Assembly (NCBI GenBank): GCA_948944455.1
Contig: CARBES010000006.1
Span: forward strand, 1-40,482
Reading direction: 5' to 3'
From: an uncultured Candidatus Saccharibacteria bacterium
Lineage (GTDB): Bacteria; Patescibacteriota; Saccharimonadia; Saccharimonadales; Saccharimonadaceae
DNA length: 40,482 nucleotides
Part shown: positions 1-7,056 of the stretch, in pieces
How positions within the stretch are numbered: the stretch's first letter is position 1
Layout: each line of letters opens with the position of its first letter
Program-made: the position numbers and the translations under genes
Notes under the pieces: generated by a model
Seen by the model: the letters and a program-made list of their open reading frames with translations, nothing else
Told to the model about the DNA's origin: nothing
Databases searched by the model: none

Positions 1-113
1 GTCGTTAGATGGCGAATAGAAATACTTAGCTTTAACGGAAAGATCAGGTAGCAGACTTTGGGGGACCGGAGCTTCTTGTGAACACCCAGGCCTATATCAT
101 TAACACCACCATG

Positions 114-1277
114 TTATAAATGAGGATTTCTGCTATTTTTATTCTGTTCATAGCGTCGCCAGGCCGCGCGGAAAGCTGGAAGGCCGAGCAGAAGCGTAGT
201 CATAGCAAGACGATCGCGACGCGTAGCAAGCGGATTATTAAAAATATCTTTGCGGTGACGGCGAAGATAACGAACAATCTGGCGGCGATCGGTCAGAAAA
301 TCTTTACGTTCGTCGGAAGAAAGGGCTTTATCATCAAGCATTACCATTTGACGAAGGACACTAAAGCGGGCATGCATGCGACGCTTCTTCGTCAGAAGTT
401 CAGCCTGGGCGCGCTCAGCCGAATCACGGGATTCGGACCAAGCAAGAAGCTCGTCACACATCTGATCGGTCAAGGTAATTAAATCAAGTTTCGCTGGAGT
501 ATAGCTCTGTTTCGTGATAGAACCAGCGTTATGATAGTAGTTATAAGGTTGCTGCGTAGAAACAACGATCTCTGAGCATTGCAAAACTAGACGATAAGTC
601 GTGCCAACATCCTCATAAAGCTTCCCTTCCGGAAAGCGTACATCTGCAAAGACCTCACGTGCATAAAGTTTGCTCCAAGCAGAAACCGTAAAGCCCTGTT
701 CGCAAAGCATCCTAGTAAGACAGGCAACAGTCGTTAGAATCTCAACGTTCTCCGGAACAGGCGTGGGTTCATCGGGCCATTCTAGGCTACCCATCACACC
801 AAGTTCGGCCCGTTCATCGAGGTTCGGGAAGATTTCTGCATTAGCAGCCAGCTCACGAAACCCAGCAATAGCCATCTTAGTCCGATGTTGAGTACAGAGG
901 CCGAGCAGAAGCTCGACGAGATATGGCTGGACCGAGTCATCCGAATCGACAAAAGTAACAAAATCGCCAGTAGCAAGTTCGAGCCCAGCATTACGTGCAC
1001 CAGAAAGACCACGATTCGCCTGATGAATCACCTTCACCCGGGGATCCTTTTTGGCAAAAACATCACAAAACTGCTTGCTCATATCAGTAGAGCCATCGTC
1101 GACAAGGATAATTTCTAAGTTCTTGTAAGTCTGGGTCAGAACCGAGTTAACACAGCGTTCCAGAATCTTTGCGACGTTATAAACTGGGATAATAACAGAG
1201 ACAAGCGGGGTTGAACTTGTACGGGTTGGACAAGTTCGATTGTCTTCTACCTCTGTTGATTTAGAAAAAGCCACCAC
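114..1277 (-). CDS. Family 2 glycosyltransferase (GT-A fold)
   Basis: This 387-aa protein should transfer a nucleotide-activated sugar to a surface-glycan acceptor on the cytoplasmic side of the membrane. The GT2 domain starts near residue 24 (PLVSVIIPVYN), with a nucleotide-binding DDGSTD at 60-65 and a metal-binding DSDD at 111-114. An ED pair near residue 224 (LYEDVGTTY) is placed like the usual catalytic/acceptor motif. The C-terminal third is basic and helical (RRMHARFSVLRQMV...), probably membrane-associated. The start codon is GTG (a second GTG follows directly), 8 nt after the stop of glf, with no clear Shine-Dalgarno, so translation is probably coupled to glf. It is the last gene before the left edge. 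Sugar and acceptor cannot be read from sequence; next to glf, a galactofuranosyl transfer is one possibility only. Confidence 0.9.
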   Translation of the reverse strand: MVAFSKSTEVEDNRTCPTRTSSTPLVSVIIPVYNVAKILERCVNSVLTQTYKNLEIILVDDGSTDMSKQFCDVFAKKDPRVKVIHQANRGLSGARNAGLELATGDFVTFVDSDDSVQPYLVELLLGLCTQHRTKMAIAGFRELAANAEIFPNLDERAELGVMGSLEWPDEPTPVPENVEILTTVACLTRMLCEQGFTVSAWSKLYAREVFADVRFPEGKLYEDVGTTYRLVLQCSEIVVSTQQPYNYYHNAGSITKQSYTPAKLDLITLTDQMCDELLAWSESRDSAERAQAELLTKKRRMHARFSVLRQMVMLDDKALSSDERKDFLTDRRQIVRYLRRHRKDIFNNPLATRRDRLAMTTLLLGLPAFRAAWRRYEQNKNSRNPHL

Positions 1278-1285
1278 TAATAAAC

Positions 1286-2479
1286 CTAAACTCTGTCTTT
1301 TATTTCGTCAAATTTAGCCAAAGCGGCAGCAATAGTCTTGTCCATATCATAGTAAGCATATTCGCCCAAACGGCCGCCAAAAATAATATTCGATTCGTTT
1401 TCAGCAAGCGCACGATACTGATCAAGTTTCTCGCGATCTTCGGCGGTGTTGACCGGATAATATGGCTCATCGTCGCGAGTCCAAGTTTTACTATATTCGC
1501 GGACAATGACAGTTTTGTCCGAACCTTCGGCATAGCAGCCATAGTTACGCTCAGGGTGGAAGTGCTTAAACTCATGAATGCGAGTGAACTTTTGATCAAG
1601 GTCAGCGTAGTTCATGACTGGGCAACCCTGAAAATCATCAACATCTACGACTTCCTTTTCAAGCTCAATCGAACGCCATTTTAGCTCGCCAAAACGATAA
1701 TCATAGTATTTATCAATCGGACCAGTATAAATTGTAAAGATGTCAGAACGGCGCAATTTTGCAATTTGGGGATCCGTGAAATAGTCGACGCCGAGACGAA
1801 TCTCAAGGTTTTTGCCACACTTAGCAACGATATTTTGGAACCAAGCGCCGTAACCATCAACCGGCAAGCCTTCGTATGTATCCTTAAAATAGTTGTTATT
1901 ATAATTATAACGAACCGGGAGGCGCTTGATAATCTCCGGGGAAAGCTCCTCGGCAGGAGTTTGCCATTGTTTAGCGGTGTAGTTCTTAATAAAAGCATTA
2001 AAAAGTGGTTTACCAATAAGAGAAATTCCCTGCTCGACAAGGTTGGTCGGGTACGCCGGAGCACTAGAAGCTTGTTTCGCAATCTCGGCACGGGCTTCAT
2101 CCGGGGTATACGAACTATGGAAAAATTGGTTAATCGTACCAAGGTTAATTGGCATCGGGTAGACTTCGCCTTTATGAGTGATATAAACCTTATGGACATA
2201 ATTAGTAAAAGAAGTGAACTGATTCACATAATCCCAGACCCGCTGATCAGAAGTGTGAAAGAGGTGGGCGCCGTATTTGTGGCACTCTATGCCCGTGATC
2301 GAATCGACTTCCGAAGCGCAGTTGCCGCCGATATGATCTCGGCGATCAATGAGAAGAACGCGTTTCCCTAGTTCACGAACAAGACGCTCAGCCATAGTAA
2401 GCCCAAAAAGACCAGCTCCAACGATCAAGACATCATAGGAGCGTCCAGGAGACGACTTTTTTGACCTAACACCAGCCAT
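1286..2479 (-). CDS. glf: UDP-galactopyranose mutase
   Basis: This flavoenzyme interconverts UDP-galactopyranose and UDP-galactofuranose, supplying Galf for surface glycans. The N-terminal FAD-binding Rossmann motif is visible as VLIVGAGLFG (17-26), followed by the family-typical DRRDHIGGNC. Other recognisable GLF stretches are YGAHLFHT, the active-site-region KNYTAKQW, RLPVRYNYNNNYF, and the C-terminal NIIFGGRLGEYAYYDMD. I chose ATG at 2479 (397 aa, normal family length). A longer reading to 2602 would add 41 residues that are not glf-like and would run into wzt. The start lies 9 nt downstream of an extended -10 (TGCTACAAT, 2489-2497), so the mRNA may be leaderless. It precedes a GT2 gene and follows an ABC glycan exporter in the same direction. 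Confidence 0.97.
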   Translation of the reverse strand: MAGVRSKKSSPGRSYDVLIVGAGLFGLTMAERLVRELGKRVLLIDRRDHIGGNCASEVDSITGIECHKYGAHLFHTSDQRVWDYVNQFTSFTNYVHKVYITHKGEVYPMPINLGTINQFFHSSYTPDEARAEIAKQASSAPAYPTNLVEQGISLIGKPLFNAFIKNYTAKQWQTPAEELSPEIIKRLPVRYNYNNNYFKDTYEGLPVDGYGAWFQNIVAKCGKNLEIRLGVDYFTDPQIAKLRRSDIFTIYTGPIDKYYDYRFGELKWRSIELEKEVVDVDDFQGCPVMNYADLDQKFTRIHEFKHFHPERNYGCYAEGSDKTVIVREYSKTWTRDDEPYYPVNTAEDREKLDQYRALAENESNIIFGGRLGEYAYYDMDKTIAAALAKFDEIKDRV

Positions 2480-2488
2480 ATTTATTCT

Positions 2489-2497
2489 ATTGTAGCA
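2489..2497 (-). promoter_or_regulatory. Extended -10 promoter of glf
   Basis: TGCTACAAT reads on the minus strand and ends 9 nt before the glf ATG. It fits the TGNTATAAT pattern found upstream of many genes here. No Shine-Dalgarno fits in the gap, so the transcript is probably leaderless or nearly so. Confidence 0.55.
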
Positions 2498-2528
2498 GTT
2501 TAACAGAGAGAATGTCAACCTTGAACGG

Positions 2529-3500
2529 TTAGCTCCAGAGATTCTCGTATGCTTTTGCAATGTCGTCCGGGCGGCCATCGGCAGCAATTTCACCATTCTC
2601 AATCAAGATGGCGCGATCACAGAAGCGGCGGACGTTTTCCATACTGTGCGTCACAAGAATTACGGTTTGGTTCCCATGAAGGCTAGCAAAATAGTTGTTG
2701 CATTTTTCCTGAAAAGCAGCATCGCCCACAGCAAGGACCTCGTCGAGAATCAGAATGTCACCCTTAGCACGGATTGCAATCGAGAAAGCTAAACGAACCT
2801 GCATACCAGAAGAATAATTTTTCAGCTTCGCGTCCATGAACGGCTCGAGCTCGGCAAACTGAACGATTTCATCATACATGGCATCCATCTCTTTGCTCGA
2901 AAAGCCGAGCAAAGCACCGTTCAAATAGACGTTCTCTCGACCAGTCAACTCTGGATTAAACCCGACACCAAGCTCAATAAACGGCACTAGCGTCCCCTCG
3001 ACTTCGATCTTCCCTGATTCGGGGTAGTAGATATTAGCAAGAAGCTTCAAAAGGGTAGATTTACCCGAGCCGTTACGCCCGACAATGCCCAAAAACTCAC
3101 CCTCTTTTACATCAAAATTGATACCACGGAGGACTTCTTGGCGGGTGTACCCCTTAACGCCTTTGAGCCAGTTAAAGATGGCTTGTTTTAGACCGGCGGC
3201 ACGCTCAGTGGGAAGTTTGAAAGATTTGTACAAATCTGTTACCTTGATGACGGTTTTTTGCACAGATTTTCCACCGGTTTTATGGTCTTTTCCCACAGAT
3301 TTCTGGGGGTTATCCACTGGTTTTGCACAAGCTTTGGAGGAGTTTTCCACCTTTTTTTGAAGTTTTTCCACATTATTTGGCTGGTTTTCCACCTGTTTCC
3401 CACAGGAAGAAGCGGAGTTTTCCACAGAATTAGCTTTCTTCATTGACTTTTTAGAAGAAGTGTGGTATAATGAAAGGTTAGAGTGCTTTTTCTTAGACAT
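2529..3500 (-). CDS. Polysaccharide ABC transporter ATP-binding subunit (Wzt/TagH-like) with repetitive N-terminal extension
   Basis: This is the ATPase of a two-component exporter that moves a lipid-linked polysaccharide or teichoic-acid-like polymer across the membrane, paired with the permease encoded immediately upstream. The ABC core starts near residue 83, with Walker A GRNGSGKST (141-149), signature YSSGM (229-233), Walker B ILILDE (249-254) and H-loop THS (284-286). There is no C-terminal carbohydrate-binding domain, so it resembles TagH/KpsT more than O9a Wzt. Unusual for the family is an N-terminal extension of about 80 residues built from 7- and 11-residue repeats (VENxxxx, VEKLQKK, VDNPQKS). 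These are encoded by DNA full of TTTTCCACA-like sites. The ATG abuts the wzm stop (TAA then ATG). If the extension is not translated, a GTG near 3263 (VQKTVIKV) could be the real start. Confidence 0.92.
   Translation of the reverse strand: MSKKKHSNLSLYHTSSKKSMKKANSVENSASSCGKQVENQPNNVEKLQKKVENSSKACAKPVDNPQKSVGKDHKTGGKSVQKTVIKVTDLYKSFKLPTERAAGLKQAIFNWLKGVKGYTRQEVLRGINFDVKEGEFLGIVGRNGSGKSTLLKLLANIYYPESGKIEVEGTLVPFIELGVGFNPELTGRENVYLNGALLGFSSKEMDAMYDEIVQFAELEPFMDAKLKNYSSGMQVRLAFSIAIRAKGDILILDEVLAVGDAAFQEKCNNYFASLHGNQTVILVTHSMENVRRFCDRAILIENGEIAADGRPDDIAKAYENLWS
3256..3426. repeat. Helically phased array of DnaA-box-like 9-mers inside wzt
   Basis: About ten sites related to TTTTCCACA or TTATNCACA read on the plus strand: TTTTGCACA 3256, TTTTCCACC 3267, TTTTCCCACA 3288, TTATCCACT 3310, TTTTGCACA 3321, TTTTCCACC 3343, TTTTCCACA 3364, TTTTCCACC 3385, a GTTTCCCACA at about 3396, and TTTTCCACA 3418. 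Their CAC cores start at 3261, 3272, 3294, 3315, 3326, 3348, 3369, 3390, 3401 and 3423. The spacings are 11, 22, 21, 11, 22, 21, 21, 11 and 22, so nearly all lie on one face of the helix. On the minus strand they encode the VEN-type repeats of the Wzt extension. The same 9-mers fill the dnaA-dnaN intergenic region. Binding by DnaA is inferred, not shown. Confidence 0.7.
3443..3471 (+). promoter_or_regulatory. Candidate promoter antisense to wzt
   Basis: On the plus strand, TTGACT (3443-3448) is followed after 17 nt by TATAAT (3466-3471) with an extended TG (TGGTATAAT, 3463-3471). The dnaA promoter carries the same TGGTATAAT. It points away from the wzt reading direction, just beyond the DnaA-box-like array, and no plausible downstream ORF follows. 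It could be a chance match in coding sequence, or the source of an antisense RNA to wzt and wzm. Confidence 0.35.
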
Positions 3501-4325
3501 TTAGACCTCCTCCGCGAAATAGCGAGAACGTTTACGGAAAAAGAGCGCAGCCAGAACGAGAACGAGAATTACAAGTAGAATCGGGACCACACAGATAAGC
3601 GGGTTTTCGATAAGGCTCCAGGTAGTAATCGTGGCATCAGTAATCAAATTGTGCCGAACATCTTGAATAACCTGAGCAATTGGATTTAAAAGAATAACCT
3701 GCGCAATAAACGGTCCGTAAGAGCCAGCGTTTAATACCATGGATAGCGGATAGATAATTGGCACCGCATAGAACAATGCTTGGATTAGAACGTCCCAGAT
3801 CGAGGTAATATCACGATATTTAACGTTGATAGCGCCGAGAAGGAAGGATATTCCGAGCGAGAAAGTGTAAAGTTCAAGAATCGAGAACGGTACCAGCAAC
3901 CAAGACCATGTCGGCATAACGCCATTAGCTAGAGCAAAGACGATAATCACACAAAGATTAATCGCAAGGTTGATCAAGGCGGTAGCGGTAGCAGAAACAA
4001 CAACGATATACTTCGGAAAACTAATTTTGCGAAGGAGGTCGCCACGCTGGACGATGGCTTGAATGCCTTGATTAGTACATTCTGTAAAGAAATTCCAGAG
4101 CACGGTACCGGTCAAAAGATAGACAGGATAATGCGGAATGTCGTCACCAAAACGAAGGATTTTCGAGAAAACAAGATACAAAATCGCAAACATCAGAAGA
4201 GGTTTTAGCACAGCCCAGAGATAACCTAAGACAGAGCCCTGGTAGCGGAGCTTAAAATCGGTCTTGACTAGCTCGCCAAGTAAAATACGGTTCTTGCGAC
4301 AGAACACGTTCGGTATGGTTCCCAT
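3501..4325 (-). CDS. ABC-2 type polysaccharide export permease (Wzm/TagG-like)
   Basis: This 274-aa integral membrane protein should form the translocation channel for a lipid-linked glycan, with the ATPase encoded next. It has the ABC2_membrane layout: a short cytoplasmic amphipathic N-terminus (LGELVKTDFKLRYQGSVLGYLWAVLKPLL, which includes the family-typical LGYLW) followed by about six hydrophobic segments, including YPVYLLTGTVLWNFF and the PIIYPLSMVLNA region near the C-terminus. Length is normal. The start lies 12 nt after a TATAAT (4338-4343) that overlaps the stop of the upstream GT2 gene. The stop codon abuts the wzt ATG, so the two subunits are almost certainly made from one mRNA. 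Which polymer it exports is unknown; neighbouring glf and GT2 genes suggest a Galf-containing chain. Confidence 0.93.
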   Translation of the reverse strand: MGTIPNVFCRKNRILLGELVKTDFKLRYQGSVLGYLWAVLKPLLMFAILYLVFSKILRFGDDIPHYPVYLLTGTVLWNFFTECTNQGIQAIVQRGDLLRKISFPKYIVVVSATATALINLAINLCVIIVFALANGVMPTWSWLLVPFSILELYTFSLGISFLLGAINVKYRDITSIWDVLIQALFYAVPIIYPLSMVLNAGSYGPFIAQVILLNPIAQVIQDVRHNLITDATITTWSLIENPLICVVPILLVILVLVLAALFFRKRSRYFAEEV

Positions 4326-4337
4326 AATCTACGCCTT

Positions 4338-4346
4338 ATTATACTA
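4338..4346 (-). promoter_or_regulatory. -10 element for the wzm-wzt operon
   Basis: TAGTATAAT on the minus strand ends 12 nt before the wzm ATG and overlaps the stop codon of the upstream glycosyltransferase gene. It allows wzm-wzt(-glf) to be transcribed separately from that gene. Confidence 0.5.
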
Positions 4347-5336
4347 CAATATCTTCTTCAGAGCAATGCGTAGCCGCAGCGCACGATAAGCGAAATGAGG
4401 GTGCTTTAGGATAGCACGAAGAGCAAGCCAGTCCTTACGGCTAAAGTCGGACTTATGGAGCAGCCCTTCATCCTCGGCAGCAAGAAGTTCTTGACGCCAA
4501 GTTTGGTAAAATTGTTTAGCGAGCGAGCCGGAAAGGCGCTGAAAGTTCCAATGGTAATGGCGAAATTTTGCCATTACCATGAGACTACTAAACTCCGGGA
4601 AGATCCCCCGTTCCGCGAGAAATGTCTCAATCTCGGCATATTCTCCGACGACAAAGTTGACCTTTCCAGGATCATTGATTGAGGAATTAACATTATCGAC
4701 GCGATAATGGACGAAAGCGTCAGGAGTGAGAACGATCTGCTTCGCGAGCGCCCAGACTTTAAAATTAAAACTCGTATCCTGATACGAAGCACCAGGTGTA
4801 GGAAGAAAGGTAATATCATTCTGGGTGAGAAATTTGCGGCAGTAGATGGCTGACCAGATAGCGGGAGCGAAACAGAAAAAAGCGCGACGATCAGTAGGTG
4901 GATTCAAAATTTGCAATTCGGAAATCTCGGAAGTCTTTTCGGCACGCTCAGCACCGTTTTTTTGAGTATGGAATTTGTAATAGTTTGCTTTAACAACGTC
5001 GGAACGATGTTCCCTGGCGAGATGATATAGTTTCTCAAACGCATCCAACTCAATCCAGTCATCCGATTCAACTATACCAATGTATTCACCTTTAGCCTTC
5101 TTTAGGCCTTGGTTCATAGAGTCACCATAGCCGGAATTCTTCTTATCGATAATTACTATTCGATCATCGTTTGCTGCAAATTCTTCAATAATAGCTAGCG
5201 ACCCGTCTGTAGATCCGTCATTCAAGCAGATGATCTCAATTTCTTTCAAAGTCTGGTTAACCACGCTCTCCAAACATTGGCGAAGGTATTTCTCTACGTT
5301 GTAGATGGGGATAAGAATAGAAAGTTTTGGCTCCAT
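4344..5336 (-). CDS. Family 2 glycosyltransferase sharing a perfect repeat with a neighbour
   Basis: This 330-aa GT2 enzyme has NDGSTD at 39-44 and the acidic ESDD motif at 90-93. The start ATG at 5336 (MEPKLSILIPIYN) puts the GT-A fold at the very N-terminus and leaves 6 nt to an extended -10. An upstream in-frame extension would overlap the divergent gtrA gene and lacks family character. Codons covering roughly residues 10 to 102 are identical at every base to the GT2 gene at 5923-7056, which lies in opposite orientation. A second 47-bp block (4774-4820 versus 6435-6481) differs at one base and encodes ITFLPTPGASYQDT. The rest of the two proteins is clearly diverged, so the gene is a mosaic. 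The donor sugar is unknown. Confidence 0.92.
   Translation of the reverse strand: MEPKLSILIPIYNVEKYLRQCLESVVNQTLKEIEIICLNDGSTDGSLAIIEEFAANDDRIVIIDKKNSGYGDSMNQGLKKAKGEYIGIVESDDWIELDAFEKLYHLAREHRSDVVKANYYKFHTQKNGAERAEKTSEISELQILNPPTDRRAFFCFAPAIWSAIYCRKFLTQNDITFLPTPGASYQDTSFNFKVWALAKQIVLTPDAFVHYRVDNVNSSINDPGKVNFVVGEYAEIETFLAERGIFPEFSSLMVMAKFRHYHWNFQRLSGSLAKQFYQTWRQELLAAEDEGLLHKSDFSRKDWLALRAILKHPHFAYRALRLRIALKKIL
5032..5309. repeat. 278-bp perfect inverted repeat, left arm
   Basis: Every base of 5032-5309 is the reverse complement of 5956-6233, checked line by line, including third codon positions. It ends abruptly on both sides: c/a mismatch outside 5309/5956 and a/g mismatch outside 5032/6233. 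It encodes the nucleotide-binding half of two otherwise diverged GT2 enzymes. The 646 bp between the arms hold gtrA and both promoters. Recent gene conversion, or recombination that can invert the middle, is the likely cause. Confidence 0.97.
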
Positions 5337-5342
5337 AAGGAT

Positions 5343-5371
5343 ATTATAGCATGATAGGGGTATGCTATAAT
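5343..5371. promoter_or_regulatory. Divergent, mirror-image extended -10 promoters
   Basis: TGCTATAAT occurs on the minus strand at 5343-5351 and on the plus strand at 5363-5371, only 11 bp apart. Each ends exactly 6 nt before a start codon: ATG 5336 leftward for the GT2 gene, ATG 5378 rightward for gtrA. Each promoter's -35 zone falls in the other's transcribed region, so polymerase occupancy should be mutually exclusive. Both transcripts would be leaderless. Confidence 0.7.
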
Positions 5372-5377
5372 GGAAGA

Positions 5378-5857
5378 ATGACGGAGAAAAAGGTGGCGAA
5401 AGAAAAGGGGGACTTTGTGGATGCGCTGGTAGCTTGGGGGTGTGGATTATTGCATTTGACGAAATACCAGAAGATTTTGACCCAGTTGGCAAAGTTCGTG
5501 ATTGCTGGAGTGATTACGACAGCGATCGACTGGGCGATTTATTTTGCACTGTGTCATTTCCTGCTGATGGACCCGCTGATTGCACAGCTGTTCTCTTTTA
5601 CGGCCTCGACCGCGGTGAGCTTCTACATAAACACGGTATGGGTTTTCGACACAACAAAAAGCAAGACGCGCCGACGACTGGTGGCGGAGTTTTTCTTCTT
5701 CAGTTTTTGTGGACTAGTAATGACAGAAATTATGCTCTATCTATTTATTGACAAGATGCATATTAATTATATGATTGCGAAAATCATCGCAACAGCAGTG
5801 GTAATGGTATTTAACTTCGTGACGCGAAAGATGTTTTTGGAAGAAAAGAAAGCTTAA
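5378..5857 (+). CDS. GtrA-family membrane protein
   Basis: This 159-aa protein has four hydrophobic segments in the GtrA layout. The first is the QLAKFVIAGVITTAIDWAIY stretch typical of the family, the second FSFTASTAVSFYINTVWVF, then FFFFSFCGLVMTEIMLYLF and YMIAKIIATAVVMVFNFVTRK. GtrA-like proteins are thought to help move polyprenyl-phosphate-linked sugars to the outer face of the membrane, often with a GtrB-type transferase and a GT-C enzyme; both occur a few kb downstream (8146-10703). I chose ATG 5378 (MTEKKVAKEK) because it sits 6 nt after TGCTATAAT; the in-frame start at 5351 lies upstream of that promoter. The gene lies in the spacer of the 278-bp inverted repeat, so it would flip if the repeats recombined. 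Confidence 0.88.
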   Translation: MTEKKVAKEKGDFVDALVAWGCGLLHLTKYQKILTQLAKFVIAGVITTAIDWAIYFALCHFLLMDPLIAQLFSFTASTAVSFYINTVWVFDTTKSKTRRRLVAEFFFFSFCGLVMTEIMLYLFIDKMHINYMIAKIIATAVVMVFNFVTRKMFLEEKKA

Positions 5858-5903
5858 AACAGTTTTAAGATAAGACGAAGAAATTGCCCCGTACTCCATT
5901 CTC

Positions 5904-5912
5904 TGATATAAT
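5904..5912 (+). promoter_or_regulatory. Extended -10 promoter of the GT2 pair at 5923
   Basis: TGATATAAT ends 10 nt before ATG 5923. This position rules out the more upstream in-frame starts (5884, 5911) and favours MESAIKVSVLVPIYN as the N-terminus. No Shine-Dalgarno is visible. Confidence 0.55.
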
Positions 5913-5922
5913 GGCAACAGTT

Positions 5923-7056
5923 ATGGAGAGTGCAATAAAGGTTTCGGTGCTGGTACCCATCTACAACGTAGAGAAATACCTTCGCCAATGTTTGGAGAGC
6001 GTGGTTAACCAGACTTTGAAAGAAATTGAGATCATCTGCTTGAATGACGGATCTACAGACGGGTCGCTAGCTATTATTGAAGAATTTGCAGCAAACGATG
6101 ATCGAATAGTAATTATCGATAAGAAGAATTCCGGCTATGGTGACTCTATGAACCAAGGCCTAAAGAAGGCTAAAGGTGAATACATTGGTATAGTTGAATC
6201 GGATGACTGGATTGAGTTGGATGCGTTTGAGAAGATGTACCGGCACGCAAAAGCGAACGAGGTAGAGGTAGTACGAGCAAATTATTACTTCTATAAAGGC
6301 GGGAAAGACAAAAAGAATCTCTACATCGACCCAATGGCTACGGGACGAGTGGTCGATCCAGTACGGCAAACATGGATTTTTTACCAGGCACCGGCGATAT
6401 GGTCAGCTATTTATAAACGGAGTTTTTTGGAGGAAAATGATATTACCTTTCTTCTTACACCTGGTGCTTCGTATCAGGATACAGGCTTTAACTTTAAGGT
6501 TTGGGCCTCGGCGCACCGAGCGTTCTTTACGACAGAAACGTTTCTGCACTATAGAACCGATAATGAGGCGTCCTCGGTCAAAAGCTTGGGCAAGGTTTTC
6601 AACATCGCCTATGAATACGAAGATATTGAGAAGTTTTTGCGTGAGAAGGATCTATTTGAGGAGTTAGGACCAGTACTAGAAATAGCGAAATTAGGAGCAT
6701 ATTACTGGAACGTAGAGCGGTTAAAGCTAAGTTTACTACCAAAATTCTTAACACGAATGAAGGCAGAATACAAAAAAGCCGAGTCTGAAGGCGTACTGAT
6801 TGAGGAATACAGCGTGAACCCGACACAGTGGAAGATGATGAACTTTTTGCTGAAGCACTCAATACCGGTAGTGATGATGCGATTACTCTTCGGGCGTATG
6901 AAAAACGCAGTGACGAGATTTTGTAAGAAAATTTGGGTTGTAACGCATCCATCATTCCAGAAACAGAGACAAATTCGCGAGGCGATTACGGAACTCTTCG
7001 CTGAAGTTGATTTTTTAGAAAGCGAGCTGAAGTCTATTAAGAAGGAGCAGGAATGA
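5923..7056 (+). CDS. Family 2 glycosyltransferase (repeat partner)
   Basis: This 377-aa GT2 enzyme carries NDGSTD and ESDD motifs at about 41-46 and 92-95, identical in DNA to the gene at 4344-5336. After residue 103 the two diverge apart from a short ITFLLTPGASYQDT block and the preceding PAIWSAIYKR. The C-terminal 60 residues (RFCKKIWVVTHPSFQKQRQIREAITELFAEVDFLESELKSIKKEQE) are basic then helical and may form a coiled coil or membrane-peripheral tail absent from the paralogue. The start follows TGATATAAT by 10 nt. Its TGA stop overlaps the ATG of the next GT2 gene, which implies translational coupling. Substrate unknown. Confidence 0.92.
   Translation: MESAIKVSVLVPIYNVEKYLRQCLESVVNQTLKEIEIICLNDGSTDGSLAIIEEFAANDDRIVIIDKKNSGYGDSMNQGLKKAKGEYIGIVESDDWIELDAFEKMYRHAKANEVEVVRANYYFYKGGKDKKNLYIDPMATGRVVDPVRQTWIFYQAPAIWSAIYKRSFLEENDITFLLTPGASYQDTGFNFKVWASAHRAFFTTETFLHYRTDNEASSVKSLGKVFNIAYEYEDIEKFLREKDLFEELGPVLEIAKLGAYYWNVERLKLSLLPKFLTRMKAEYKKAESEGVLIEEYSVNPTQWKMMNFLLKHSIPVVMMRLLFGRMKNAVTRFCKKIWVVTHPSFQKQRQIREAITELFAEVDFLESELKSIKKEQE
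5956..6233. repeat. 278-bp perfect inverted repeat, right arm
   Basis: This is the partner of 5032-5309 and encodes the GT-A nucleotide-binding half. Perfect identity with diverged flanks points to recent homogenisation between the two glycosyltransferase genes. A shorter, nearly identical block follows at 6435-6481 (partner 4774-4820, one mismatch). Confidence 0.97.

Noticed and set aside
1..113. Possible end of another gene at the left edge
   Set aside because: A minus-strand frame stays open, but without a start codon in this window or any recognisable motif; nothing can be supported.
2480..2602. 41-residue upstream extension of glf
   Set aside because: It would overlap wzt and cross the promoter; glf homology starts after ATG 2479.
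3258..3446. Plus-strand open frame opposite the wzt extension
   Set aside because: Composed of FHLF/FHR-type repeats that are the complement of the box array; no start signal.
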